A stretch of 64,000 nucleotides of DNA from Nesterenkonia sedimenti (GCF_012641515.1 NZ_JABAHY010000009.1:62001-126000); one strand, 5' to 3'; positions 35,727 to 45,231 are shown, counted from the first letter of the stretch. A program made the numbers and translations. The notes: generated by a model not told the origin, from the sequence alone.

Positions 35727-36605
35727 CTATTCATCGTTGACATCATCTGCATCCTCTTCGAGCTCCTCAGTGGGCCAGCCATATTCTTCGGCGATGGCCT
35801 CGAAGATCTCGTCGAGGGTGATGTATTCATCCGGCTCTGGTGCATCTGGTGCCGGGGAGTCATTCCATTCGGTGAAGGTGTACTGGGCCTCGAAGTCGTT
35901 GATGCCCAGCAGATACGGCTCGTCCTGTGCTGAGACGATGTATTCGGTCTCGCCGTCGGCAGTTGTGTAGACCCAGACCTCCTGGTCCTCGCGGGTCTCG
36001 GCCTCGGCTTCCATGGCGTCGATCTCGTCGTCGTTGAGCTCCTGCTGCCAGGTGGTGATGAACTCTTCAGCGGAGAAGACACTGCCGCCCTCCTCCTCGA
36101 ATTGCACCCATTGGTCCCCTACGAGGTCCTCGACGAAGTCCTGGCTGATCTCCTCAGCGACTTCCTCGTCGAGTTCGCTCAGCAGCAGGGCGGCGAAGTC
36201 CTCGCCCAGGAAGTACTCCGCTCCCTCGACGGCGCGTTGGGTCACGCTGGCGTCCCCGGCGGTGAAGCTCATCTCTGAATCGGTGCCGTCCAGGGCTCCG
36301 CTGATGCTGATCTCGCCGGTGGTATCACCGTCGATCGTGTCGTAGAGCTCGTCGAGGTCAGCCTCGCCGGCTTCGACCTCCCCGCTGATGGTCACTGATT
36401 CTGCCTCCAGCATGGCGGTGAAGACATCCTCACGGATATCACCGAAGCTGGGCGGCTGACCGGTTTCGGCCGTATCGGCCGCATCGGTTTCGCCACTGGT
36501 GCCCACCGGCTGGGCATCCTCGCGGTCAGTTGCGTCGAAGGGGTTGCCGCAGCCGGTCAGCCCGACGGTGGCGATGGCGGCGAGGGGGAAGATGCTTCGC
36601 CTCAC
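35727..36605 (-). CDS. Acidic lipoprotein, possible LppX/LprG-like fold (paralogue 3)
   Basis: 292 residues. Lipobox LTGC gives C19, followed by a shorter linker of about 35 residues. The mature domain follows the same plan as paralogues 1 and 2: FTAMLEAESVTISGEV, GDQWVQFEEEGG, EEFITTWQQEL, REDQEVWVYTTADGETEYIVSAQDEPYLLGI and TFTEWNDSPAPDAPEPDEY. It is the first gene of a two-gene operon with the lipoprotein at 34711. The upstream gene-free piece 36606-36718 holds its promoter; I saw no palindrome there. Confidence 0.8.
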   Translation of the reverse strand: MRRSIFPLAAIATVGLTGCGNPFDATDREDAQPVGTSGETDAADTAETGQPPSFGDIREDVFTAMLEAESVTISGEVEAGEADLDELYDTIDGDTTGEISISGALDGTDSEMSFTAGDASVTQRAVEGAEYFLGEDFAALLLSELDEEVAEEISQDFVEDLVGDQWVQFEEEGGSVFSAEEFITTWQQELNDDEIDAMEAEAETREDQEVWVYTTADGETEYIVSAQDEPYLLGINDFEAQYTFTEWNDSPAPDAPEPDEYITLDEIFEAIAEEYGWPTEELEEDADDVNDE

Positions 36606-36718
36606 TGGATTCCTCCTGATCGATTGGATCTCACGAGAGGGTAGTTCTGAACTCTGAACGCCCCCTGAAGCCTATCCCCATATCAGGTGGGTGAGACTGC
36701 ATTTGGCCGCCGCAGCCC

Positions 36719-38410
36719 TCAGACGAGACGGTGATCACCGGGACGCTTCAGCCGCAGCCACCGGTAGCCGTATCCGTCCAGGGGCAGTTCTGTGGAGCCA
36801 TCCTCCCCGACCGTGCAGCTTTCCTCGGAGAGGAGGTCCACCAGAGTGATTCCGGGGTCCTCCTTCTCGAGAGTGAACTGCGCTGTGGTCGGCTGCGGGA
36901 CAAGGTTGTGCAGCAGCACCATCGACCGGGACTCCCAGGTGACCGTATGAGCCAGGACTGCGGGATCTCCGGCATCGAGAATGGTGTAGTCACCCCAGCC
37001 CAGTTCCGGGGACTCTCGGTACCGCTTGGCCAGCCGGCTGATGTGATGCAGCAGGGAGTCTTCATCGCGGCGGGCATCGGCGGCGTTGACATGTTCGGGG
37101 CCGAAGGAGCCCTGGGTCACTGCCCGGGAGAGCTGGGAGGGTTTCGCCCCGGAGAACCCGCCGTTCTTCCCAGAGGTCCACTGCATGGGGGTGCGTACGG
37201 CTTCTCTACCGGGAACATCGAGGTTCTCCCCCATCCCGATCTCTTCACCGTAGAACAGCACCGGGGTGCCGGGCAGGGTGAACAGCAGCGAGTAGGCCAT
37301 CCGCAGCCGGCGGGGGTCGCCGTCGAACATTCCCGGCAGTCGCCGGCGCAGGCCGCGGCCGGCGAACCGGTGTTCCTCCTTGGGGCCGAAGGTGTCGAGG
37401 ATTTCCTCCTGTTCGGTCTCCTTCAGAAGGTCCAGGGTCAGCTCATCGTGATTGCGCAGGAAATTGGCGTACTGGGGCTCGACTCCGAAATCGGTGGGCC
37501 GGGATTCCAGCGCCTCAGCCAGGGGCTGGGCCTCCTGGCGGGCCATCGCCAGGAAGAGCCGTTGGTTGGTGAAGAAGTCGAACTGCATGGTCAGCTGATC
37601 CCCGTCTTCCCCTCCGAAGAAGGTCAGCTGCTCCTGATGCGGCAGATTCACCTCACCGAGCATGATGGCTGAGCCCTGGCCTGAGGCTCGGCGCTGCAGC
37701 AAGGCTCGCAGTGCCCGCAGATAGTCATGGGGTTCTTCGAATTCGTGCTCATCGCGTCCGAGCAGGGTCTGCTGGTTGATGGCGAAGGGCACTGCATCCA
37801 CGCGGAAGCCATCCACCCCCAGCTGCAGCCAGAAGCCCATCATCTTCGCGATCTCATCTCGGACCTGGGGGTTGGCGGTGTTCAGATCCGGCTGGGTGTG
37901 CAGGAAGTGGTGGAGATACCACTCCTCTGTGCGATCGTCATAGGTCCAAATCCCGTCCTCGGAGTCAGGAAACATGGTCTGGTCGGAGGTATCTCCGGGG
38001 TCCTCGGCGCGCCAGACGTAGTAGTCGCGATAGGGGTTGTCCTTCGAGCGCCGGGAGGCTTTGAACCAGGGGTGTTGATCTGAGGTGTGGTTGATCACGA
38101 GGTCCACAATGACCCGGATGCCCCGGTCGTGGGCCACCCGGATAAGTTCGACGAAGTCACCGTGGTCGCCGTACCGGGAGTCGACTCCATACATATCGGC
38201 GACGTCGTATCCGTTATCGCGCCGGGGCGAGGGGTAGAAGGGCATCAGCCAGATGCAGTTGACCCCGATTTCGGCGAGGTAGTCGATCCGTTGGGTGAGC
38301 CCATGCAGATCGCCTGTGCCGTCGCCATTGGAGTCGAGATAGGTCTCCACATCGATGCAGTAGATGATGGCGTTCTTGTACCAGAGGTCTGCCGTTTCGG
38401 TGATTCTCAC
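36719..38410 (-). CDS. GH13 alpha-amylase-family enzyme, trehalose synthase (TreS)-like
   Basis: 563 residues, probably cytoplasmic. The GH13 regions are visible in order: VIVDLVINHTSDQHPWF (region I), LGVDGFRVDAVPF with the catalytic Asp (II), IMLGEVNLP with the acid Glu (III) and ANFLRNHDELT with the stabilising Asp (IV). The start DLWYKNAIIYCIDVETYLDSNGDGTGD and VPGREAVRTPMQW match trehalose synthases, which interconvert maltose and trehalose. However, region III reads GEVN, and the chain lacks the maltokinase part seen in some fusions. An alpha-glucosidase role is possible. The luciferase-like gene 12 bp upstream is a likely operon partner. Confidence 0.87.
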   Translation of the reverse strand: MRITETADLWYKNAIIYCIDVETYLDSNGDGTGDLHGLTQRIDYLAEIGVNCIWLMPFYPSPRRDNGYDVADMYGVDSRYGDHGDFVELIRVAHDRGIRVIVDLVINHTSDQHPWFKASRRSKDNPYRDYYVWRAEDPGDTSDQTMFPDSEDGIWTYDDRTEEWYLHHFLHTQPDLNTANPQVRDEIAKMMGFWLQLGVDGFRVDAVPFAINQQTLLGRDEHEFEEPHDYLRALRALLQRRASGQGSAIMLGEVNLPHQEQLTFFGGEDGDQLTMQFDFFTNQRLFLAMARQEAQPLAEALESRPTDFGVEPQYANFLRNHDELTLDLLKETEQEEILDTFGPKEEHRFAGRGLRRRLPGMFDGDPRRLRMAYSLLFTLPGTPVLFYGEEIGMGENLDVPGREAVRTPMQWTSGKNGGFSGAKPSQLSRAVTQGSFGPEHVNAADARRDEDSLLHHISRLAKRYRESPELGWGDYTILDAGDPAVLAHTVTWESRSMVLLHNLVPQPTTAQFTLEKEDPGITLVDLLSEESCTVGEDGSTELPLDGYGYRWLRLKRPGDHRLV

Positions 38411-38422
38411 GAGGCTGGCCTT

Positions 38423-39403
38423 TCAGTTGGAGCGGAGATTGGGCAGGACCTCTTCCCCGAAGGTATCGAGGAAGGGCGCCTGGTCCTGACCCACGTGGTG
38501 GAGGTAGGTCGCCTCAAAGCGTTCGGCCGCCTCGGCTATCCACTCGGTATGCGCCGCTGGCGAGGATGAGGTCCACACCGCATCCAGGACTGTCTGTAGG
38601 CCGACCTCATCGGCGGCGGAGTCGAAGTGCTGGGGTGTGGGCAGGTCCTGGTCCAGTGGAGGGCCGAAGATATTGGTCCGCCACTGGTCGTAGGCGATCT
38701 GTTGGGCCTGCTGGTCGGTCTCTGCCCAGCTGAGGTGGATCTGCAGCATCACCGGGCCTTCTCCTCCAGCCTGCCGGTAGGCATCCAGCACCTCGTAGTG
38801 GGCACCACCGGGCTGGTTGAGGGTGATCATCCCATCAGCCCAGGCGGCTGCCCTTTCGGCTGATGCGGGGGTGATGCTGGTGGCGTAGAGCGGGACGGAG
38901 TTCTCCGTCTGCCCCTCGGTAGCGGGCCGGTCGTAGAGGTAGGCGTCCTCCACGGTGACCAGACCCCGGTGGGCGGTGATCCATTCACCGGCGTGGAGCC
39001 TGCGAATGATATCGGCTGATTCCTCCAGACGGCGGCGCCGGTCCTCTTGGTTCAGCCACCTCTGCCCGGTGATGTGCTCGTTCATCGCCTGGCCAGCCCC
39101 CAGCGCGGTCCAGTATCTGCCCGGGAACATCTGCCCCAGGGTGGCAGTTGCCTGGGCGACGACGGCGGGGTGGTAACGCTGTCCGGGGGCACATACTGAG
39201 CCGATCGGGATGGTGGTGCTGGCCAGGGCCGCACCTAACCAGGAGAAGGTGAATCCGGAATGCCCCTGCCGCTGCGACCAGGGGAAGAAGTGGTCCGAGC
39301 TCATCGCTGCGGTGAAACCGGCGGTTTCTGCGTGCTGAACATCGCGCAGCAGTTGGGCCGGCGAGATCTGTTCCTGGGATGCGTGAAATCCGTATGTGGT
39401 CAT
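38423..39403 (-). CDS. LLM-class flavin oxidoreductase, TIGR03885-like (non-F420 luciferase-like)
   Basis: About 326 residues from ATG at 39403 (ATG at 39415 is an alternative; neither has a clear ribosome-binding site). The start TTYGFHASQEQISPAQLL, then MSSDHFFPWSQRQGHSGFTFSWLGAALAST, FPGRYWTALGAGQAMNEHITGQRW and WTSSSPAAHTEWI, match the group modelled as TIGR03885. These are FMN-type relatives of F420-dependent enzymes found in species that may lack F420. They have been seen beside trehalose or alpha-glucan genes, as here, but the reaction is not known to me. The GH13 gene follows 12 bp downstream. Confidence 0.85.
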   Translation of the reverse strand: MTTYGFHASQEQISPAQLLRDVQHAETAGFTAAMSSDHFFPWSQRQGHSGFTFSWLGAALASTTIPIGSVCAPGQRYHPAVVAQATATLGQMFPGRYWTALGAGQAMNEHITGQRWLNQEDRRRRLEESADIIRRLHAGEWITAHRGLVTVEDAYLYDRPATEGQTENSVPLYATSITPASAERAAAWADGMITLNQPGGAHYEVLDAYRQAGGEGPVMLQIHLSWAETDQQAQQIAYDQWRTNIFGPPLDQDLPTPQHFDSAADEVGLQTVLDAVWTSSSPAAHTEWIAEAAERFEATYLHHVGQDQAPFLDTFGEEVLPNLRSN

Positions 39404-39492
39404 AAAAGCAATCATCCAGATAAGTAGTCAGTACGTTCTCCCTTGTCAGAGAGCTTACCGACACTTACCTGGGTGATTGCTGAATGGCCTGG

Positions 39493-42400
39493 TCAGGCTT
39501 CGGTGCTCACCTGCTCCGCACGCTGTGCCCGACGGTGGCGGCTGATGGCCACCAGTACTGCTCCGATCAGTAGCAGCAGAACGGCCCCGAGTGCCAAGAC
39601 GCTCATCTGGGTACCGGTGACTGCGAGGCCGCCGGTCTCAGTGTCTTCCTGACCGTCGAGCTCTGCCAGGGCACTCTCTGCGTCATCGTCGTCGGGGACG
39701 ATGACAGTGGCGTAGGTCCAGCCGATGAGTTCGCCCTCGGCGGTGTAGAGCGCCAGCCGGTGTTCACCGGGGCTGACATCCTCGGGCACGCTCAGGGTGG
39801 CGATTCCCTGGTCATCGACCTCGGATGTGCCCAGTGAGACGGGCTCGGAGAACAGCCAGCCGGCCACGGTGGGCTCGTCCTGGTGGTCCTGCCCAATCTG
39901 GACCTCAGCGGTTCCGCCCGGGACAAGCGGCGGGTTGAGCAGCTCGATGAGACCTTCGTACTCATCAGTGAGCTCGCCGGCCTCAGGTGCCCCGGAAACC
40001 GGATCAGCCGTTGCCTCCTGTGTCGGGGTCGGCGTCGTTGTCTCAGACTCCGTAGGTGTTGGCTGCGTGGGATCCGAGTCACCGGGCTCCGTCTCACGGG
40101 GATCAGGCTCGCCGGATTCTGTCTCGGTCGGCGCAGGCTCCGTGGGAGCAGTCTCCGTGGGTTCGGGCTCGGTGGGCTGAGCCTCAGTCGGATCAGGCTC
40201 CGTGGGCTGAGGGTCGCTCGGTCCGGGGTGGGTGGGCTCGGGTTCGCTCGGTTCCGGCTCAGTTGGTTCCGGCTCCGTGGTCTCTGGCTCCGTCGGCTCG
40301 GGCTCAGTCGGCCCCGGTTCCGTGGGCTCCGGTCGAGGGCTTTCGCTCTCTCCTGGATACGGGGTGTCCGGTTCCTCCTCTGGAACACCGGCTGTGAAGG
40401 TCTGGACTGCTGAGGGGCGGTTCTCATCCACCCGTCCCAGAGATTCCGAGGTGGTCAGCGCGTACCAACCATAGGCCTCGTCCTCGGTCAGACCCTCCCA
40501 TGCGGTTTCCGCGGGCTCCTCGGCAGTGACTTCCTGCTCTTCGCTGAGTGCCTCCACCTCGGTCAGCACGGTCAGTTCCTGACTACTGACCTCCTTGGAC
40601 CACATGAGGTCGATGGACATCATGGCCTCATCCAGTTCTGGTCCGAACTGGCCCGCACGCTCCGGGGGCTGGAACTGATGCGGTTCGAAGCTGTCATAGA
40701 TGGGCGTGTAGTGGTTGACCGCCATCTGACCGCTGTCGACGTCGATCTGCATCAGACGGTTGAACAGTGCAGTCCTTCCGCCCTCGTGCTCATAGGACTG
40801 GAAGTCCGCCACGGTCTCGACCACCCAGCGGTCATCCTGGGTGCCCTCCTCGCGCTGGCGGATACCGTGCAGATGTCCGGAGAGCACCAGGACCACATTG
40901 GCATTGGGCTCCACGAGGCGTTCGAAGTAGACATCACCCTGCGAGGACCAGCGACCGTTATCGGGGTTGGCCCGCTCATCGATCTCCGGCCGGAGGTACT
41001 CATGGGTGCCGATGACCACGTTGTGGTCGGGATGTTCGGCGATGATTTCCTCGGCCCACTGCAGCTCCAGCTCGTGGGTGTAGTAGGCCAGGGAGAGGAA
41101 GAGCATCTTCACTCCGTCCTGTTCGATCACGCTGTAGCTGGAGCTGTTGCCCAGCGGTCCGGCTTCTCCGTACCACTCGTAGTCGGCGTAGCGCTCCTCG
41201 GGGAAGTACTCGAGGTAGAGCTCGTTGTTATTGCCCCAGAAATTGTCGTGGTTTCCGGGCAGCACAGCATGCGGCAGCCCCGAATCCTCGAGGATCTCCT
41301 GGATCACCGAGACCCGTTCGAACTCCCGGTCAGCCCGCTCCCGGGTCTGGTTGCCGCGCAGTGCGTTTTCGATGATGTCGCCGGTGTGCATCTGGAAGGC
41401 GATGTCTCGGGAATCCATATTGGCGGCGAACCAGGCCTTCATGGCCGTGTAGACCCAGGGGTTCTGCTCGGCTGTGTACTGGGTGTCGGTGAGGTGGCCA
41501 ATGCTGAAGTCGTAGCTTCCGGGGTCCTGGAAGGAGAGGTTCTCCTCCTGGTCCAGAATCTCCAGGGTGCGGGGACCGTCCTGGATCAGTACGTTGATCG
41601 CACCTTCCTGGATATGCTCCGGATCGGGCTGGGCGGTCAGCGTGATCTCCCCGCCCTCCTCCGCGGCACGGGCATCGATCAGCTCCCAGCTCTGGCCGTC
41701 CCAGAGGTAGAGCTGCAGCTCATTGCGGTTCTGCGAGGATCCGGTCCAGATGATCTCGGAGGACTCCCCGAGCTCATCGGCCTCGATCTCCATGCGGAGA
41801 TAGGGGAAGCCACGTTCGGCATCGGCGATCTCAGTCTGCACACCCTGGGTCTCGATCTCATCCTCTCCGGTTCGGCCGGCGAGCCCAGCCTCAGCGGCGA
41901 CACCGGTGAAGGTGCGGAAATCAGGTTCGACGACGCCGCCGCCGCGCAGACTCATAGTTCCCTCAGCGCCTGCCTGGGCGGTGAGCTCCTGAGCGGGGTC
42001 CCCAGTCTCCGCACTGACCTGGGAGGCCAGTTCTGCCGGGGAGCTGAAGGAGAACCGGTCGAGGTTGACCGGATCGAGTGCGCCCTCCTCCGGGACCAGG
42101 GGGTCCACATAGTCCAGCTGGACGTATTCGCCGGGGTCCCGGTCGGTGGCGTAGTAGTCCTCGTAGTTGTCGCCGGTGTACTGCACCCGGTGCCAGGAGA
42201 AGCCGTATTCGAAGGCTTTATCCACCGATTCCTTGGCCACCCGGACATCTAGGGGCATCTCCCCGGTGCAGAGGCTGGGCGGAGCATTGGTCACCGCACC
42301 GGCGTAGGAGTAGTAGACCCCTACCCGGTCGACGATGGCGCCCTCCTCGTCGGTGATCATCACACCGTAACCCTCGGGGTCCAGTTCGTCGCGGGCCACT

Positions 42401-45012
42401 GCATCATGTCCCAGGCCCTCGGCAGGGTTGGGGTTGGCCAGAGTGAAGACCTCATCGGGGGCAAGTGTGGCGCCTTGTTCGAACTGGGCCTGAGGTGTGG
42501 GGATGCGCCGCCCATCGGCGGTGCAGTAGTAGACCTCCCAGTCGGAGATGTCCACTTCTTCCTCACCGCGGTTGGCGATCTCGACGAAGCCCTCGCTGGT
42601 GCTGCCTTCGAGGTCTACAGGACCGCCTGCGGCGAGCTCCACGATCTGGACATCGGAGGGCTCCAGCACCTCGGGCTGGACAGAGACCAGTTCCTCCCCG
42701 TGTTCGCCGGGAGTACGCAGGCCACGGTCGAAATCGGCCCGGTTGTCCCCGGATGTGTCGGTGCGCTGCCAGGATTCGCCTTCGACGAAGTCGAGATCAT
42801 TGGGCAGGGCTTCCCCGTCCGTGCAGGGTGAGTCCACGCCGGAGAAGACTCCGACAGTGTCGATGATGGTGCGATCGGCGTCGGTGATGACAACACCGAA
42901 TCCGCCGTCGGTGGCGAAGCTGGTGTTGTAGAGGGCATCGGCTTCCCCGGAGAACCCGTTCTGCCGGCCTGCCACGAAGGACTCCCCCGGTGCCAGAGTG
43001 TGATCGGGCAGGGTCAGCTGCAGGGTCTGTTCGTGGACCCGGCCGGTGCCAGCGCAGCGGTAGAACCGCCAGCCACCGATGTTGACCTCTTCATCGCCGA
43101 GGTTGGTCAGCTCCATGAAGTTATCGGCGGCGCCTTCGGGACCGCCATTGGCGACCTCGGTGACCAGGACATCCGATTCGGTGCGGGGCCGTTCCCAGGT
43201 CTCGGGGTCGTTAACCCGTCCCGGGGTTCGCGGTGCCAGGTGCCAGTCCTGTTCGGCATCGCCGGTGAGGTCGATGCGCTGCCAGGATTCGGCGTAGAGC
43301 CCATGGGCAGTTCCGGGCAGTGCCCCGTAGTCCTGGGCGCAGTAGTTCTGCACTCCGGCCGGAGCTGAACCGACCCGGTCGACCACACGGGAGTTCTCAT
43401 CGAAGATGATCAGTCCGTACTGGTCGGCGAAGCTGATGTCGAAGGTGAAATCGGCAACGGCCATGATGTCGGGTCCGGCCTGTTGGGCGCGGGCTGCGGT
43501 GAGCATCTCACCGGGTTCTAGGACGACTCCCTCGAGGTCCTCTAGGGCCAGCTGCGGGACAGAGGCCCGCACACCGGTTCCGATGCAGCGGTAGACGCTC
43601 CAGCCGGAGAGGTCCTGGGGCTCATCACCGTAGTTGGTGAGCTCGAAAAAGATATCCCCTGCACCCTGGGGGCCGTTATTGGTCATCTCGGAAACCAGTA
43701 CATTGGCTCCGTCCTCGGTGGAGAGGAACTGTTCGGTCTCCTCCTGTTCCACGGGGTCATTGGCCTCCAGCTGGCCGGGGCTGCGTTCGGCCTGCACGAA
43801 GGTTTCGGCGTTCTCCCCCTCGGTGCTCTCCCGCTGGTAGCTGTTGCCGGCGGCGACGTCGAGGTCGTAGTACGGCAGGGGGTCGCCATGGGCGCAGGCG
43901 CCGGTTTCGTTATCGGCCCAGGCCACGGCGTCGACCAATTGGCCATCGGCGTTGCGGAGCACGACTCCGGCGTTGTTTCGGCCGGGGACGAATCCATTGG
44001 GAGCCTCGACGACGAGGGCCTCCCCCGGTGCGATGCTGCTGAGATCATCGGAGAGCTGATCGGCGGCGAAGCGCTGGCCCCATTCATTGCAGCGCCAGAG
44101 CTCCCAGCCTTCGAGGTCCACCTCGGTGTCGCCGTAGTTGCCCAGTTCCACGAGGTGGTCGTCCTCGCCCTCCGGACCGGCATGTGCCACCTCGGAGATC
44201 AGGATATCCCCGCCCACAGGTCCCGGTGCTGGTTCCTCAGCATTGGGCTGGCCGGGGGTGCGTTCTGCTGTGATGAAGTCTGCGGAGTTATCTCCGGTGT
44301 CGCCTATCCGCTGCCAGGACTGGCCGGCGTAGGAGTCGGTGGTGTTGGGCAGCTCGGTGCCGTCCACACAGGCGGTTCCTGCCACGTTCGGGAATTTCAC
44401 CCCGACCCGGTCGACGATCTCTCCCTCGGCGTCGCGGATGATCGCCCCGTAGGAGTCGTTTGCGAAGGACGTTCCGTAGCGCTGATCGACGATGTCGTCG
44501 CTGAGGGTGGACTGTGCGTGGGTGCGGGCCAGCAGCAGCTGCTCCCCTGGTTCCAGAGTCCCGTCCAGGGTGACCTGGGGGTCTGCGGCCTGATTCCCGG
44601 CCCCGGTGCAGCGGTAGACGGTCCAGCCCTCGAGATCCTGGGCTTCTTCGCCCCAGTTGGCGATCTCGATGAAGTTGTCGTGATAGCCGCCGGGGCCGCC
44701 GTTGTTCAGTTCGGAGACCAGGACCCGGGCGCCGTCGGCTACCTCCTGCTGGGTGGTCTGGTCTGGTTCCTCCTCCTCGGAGGGCTCATCCTCCTCGTTG
44801 GGGGTCTCAGACTCTTCCTCGGTGGGTTCCTCTTGGTCTGAGTCCTCTTCGCCGTTGAGCTCCTGGTCTTCACTGACCTCAGAGTCCGGAGGAAGTTCTT
44901 CGGGCTGGTTCTCCGTTCCGGCGGCCCAGGACGGGGGTAGAACGGTCAGGACCATGGAGGCTCCGAGGAGCGTGGCCATACTGATCCGTCCGCTGTGTCG
45001 TGATGTGGACAC
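39493..45012 (-). CDS. Giant cell-wall phosphoesterase with five lamin-tail domains and LAVTG sorting signal
   Basis: 1839 residues. A signal peptide (about 1-30) is followed by an acidic linker (to 92). Five lamin-tail-like beta domains start near residues 97, 268, 436, 615 and 788, each with LVSE-type strand, a Gly-Pro loop, an E-x-x-N-x-G strand and GW-x-x-Y-x-C. A calcineurin-type phosphoesterase lies at about 1165-1440, with HLTDTQ (1172), HTGDIIE, LPGNHDN (near 1251), GTHEY and SGHLHG (near 1379). A Pro-Thr-Glu repeat stalk (about 1590-1700) leads to LAVTG (near 1793), a hydrophobic helix and a basic tail, the pattern for class E sortase in actinobacteria. It may hydrolyse extracellular phosphoesters or DNA. 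A PHO-box-like repeat lies 89 bp upstream. Some phosphate-scavenging enzymes combine such domains. Confidence 0.93.
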   Translation of the reverse strand: MSTSRHSGRISMATLLGASMVLTVLPPSWAAGTENQPEELPPDSEVSEDQELNGEEDSDQEEPTEEESETPNEEDEPSEEEEPDQTTQQEVADGARVLVSELNNGGPGGYHDNFIEIANWGEEAQDLEGWTVYRCTGAGNQAADPQVTLDGTLEPGEQLLLARTHAQSTLSDDIVDQRYGTSFANDSYGAIIRDAEGEIVDRVGVKFPNVAGTACVDGTELPNTTDSYAGQSWQRIGDTGDNSADFITAERTPGQPNAEEPAPGPVGGDILISEVAHAGPEGEDDHLVELGNYGDTEVDLEGWELWRCNEWGQRFAADQLSDDLSSIAPGEALVVEAPNGFVPGRNNAGVVLRNADGQLVDAVAWADNETGACAHGDPLPYYDLDVAAGNSYQRESTEGENAETFVQAERSPGQLEANDPVEQEETEQFLSTEDGANVLVSEMTNNGPQGAGDIFFELTNYGDEPQDLSGWSVYRCIGTGVRASVPQLALEDLEGVVLEPGEMLTAARAQQAGPDIMAVADFTFDISFADQYGLIIFDENSRVVDRVGSAPAGVQNYCAQDYGALPGTAHGLYAESWQRIDLTGDAEQDWHLAPRTPGRVNDPETWERPRTESDVLVTEVANGGPEGAADNFMELTNLGDEEVNIGGWRFYRCAGTGRVHEQTLQLTLPDHTLAPGESFVAGRQNGFSGEADALYNTSFATDGGFGVVITDADRTIIDTVGVFSGVDSPCTDGEALPNDLDFVEGESWQRTDTSGDNRADFDRGLRTPGEHGEELVSVQPEVLEPSDVQIVELAAGGPVDLEGSTSEGFVEIANRGEEEVDISDWEVYYCTADGRRIPTPQAQFEQGATLAPDEVFTLANPNPAEGLGHDAVARDELDPEGYGVMITDEEGAIVDRVGVYYSYAGAVTNAPPSLCTGEMPLDVRVAKESVDKAFEYGFSWHRVQYTGDNYEDYYATDRDPGEYVQLDYVDPLVPEEGALDPVNLDRFSFSSPAELASQVSAETGDPAQELTAQAGAEGTMSLRGGGVVEPDFRTFTGVAAEAGLAGRTGEDEIETQGVQTEIADAERGFPYLRMEIEADELGESSEIIWTGSSQNRNELQLYLWDGQSWELIDARAAEEGGEITLTAQPDPEHIQEGAINVLIQDGPRTLEILDQEENLSFQDPGSYDFSIGHLTDTQYTAEQNPWVYTAMKAWFAANMDSRDIAFQMHTGDIIENALRGNQTRERADREFERVSVIQEILEDSGLPHAVLPGNHDNFWGNNNELYLEYFPEERYADYEWYGEAGPLGNSSSYSVIEQDGVKMLFLSLAYYTHELELQWAEEIIAEHPDHNVVIGTHEYLRPEIDERANPDNGRWSSQGDVYFERLVEPNANVVLVLSGHLHGIRQREEGTQDDRWVVETVADFQSYEHEGGRTALFNRLMQIDVDSGQMAVNHYTPIYDSFEPHQFQPPERAGQFGPELDEAMMSIDLMWSKEVSSQELTVLTEVEALSEEQEVTAEEPAETAWEGLTEDEAYGWYALTTSESLGRVDENRPSAVQTFTAGVPEEEPDTPYPGESESPRPEPTEPGPTEPEPTEPETTEPEPTEPEPSEPEPTHPGPSDPQPTEPDPTEAQPTEPEPTETAPTEPAPTETESGEPDPRETEPGDSDPTQPTPTESETTTPTPTQEATADPVSGAPEAGELTDEYEGLIELLNPPLVPGGTAEVQIGQDHQDEPTVAGWLFSEPVSLGTSEVDDQGIATLSVPEDVSPGEHRLALYTAEGELIGWTYATVIVPDDDDAESALAELDGQEDTETGGLAVTGTQMSVLALGAVLLLLIGAVLVAISRHRRAQRAEQVSTEA

Positions 45013-45100
45013 GCGTGATTCCTTCCACTTCTGATGTACCTCATAAGGTGCTGGGGATTCCCTGACGATAGAAGCAACAGAAGGTGGAGCAGCCCTTGCG

Positions 45101-45122
45101 CAATGATGAACCGGTGGTGAAC
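45101..45122 (-). promoter_or_regulatory. PHO-box-like direct repeat (two 11-base units) upstream of the giant phosphoesterase
   Basis: On the minus strand the two abutting units are GTTCACCACCG (45122-45112) and GTTCATCATTG (45111-45101). They share the GTTCAYC core of actinobacterial PhoP/RegX3 boxes. They end 89 bp before the start codon at 45012. The rest of 45013-45231 has no gene I can support. Confidence 0.6.
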
Positions 45123-45231
45123 TGATTCATCTGGCCCAGCGCAAAGCTGCTGCTGGGTGCCGGTGTTCTGCGCTCACCGGGCGACTGGAGCGTTCTACTG
45201 GCTGTGACCAGCAGTTTTTATTGTTAACGCG

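Noticed and set aside
40020-40340. Short repeated units that look like a CRISPR or tandem-repeat array
   Set aside because: They encode the Pro-Thr-Glu stalk of the surface protein. Units are irregular and in frame, with no constant repeat and unique spacers.
40678-42252. A 524-codon open frame opposite the giant phosphoesterase gene
   Set aside because: The minus strand carries the phosphoesterase motifs in order; the plus-strand product has no recognisable motif.
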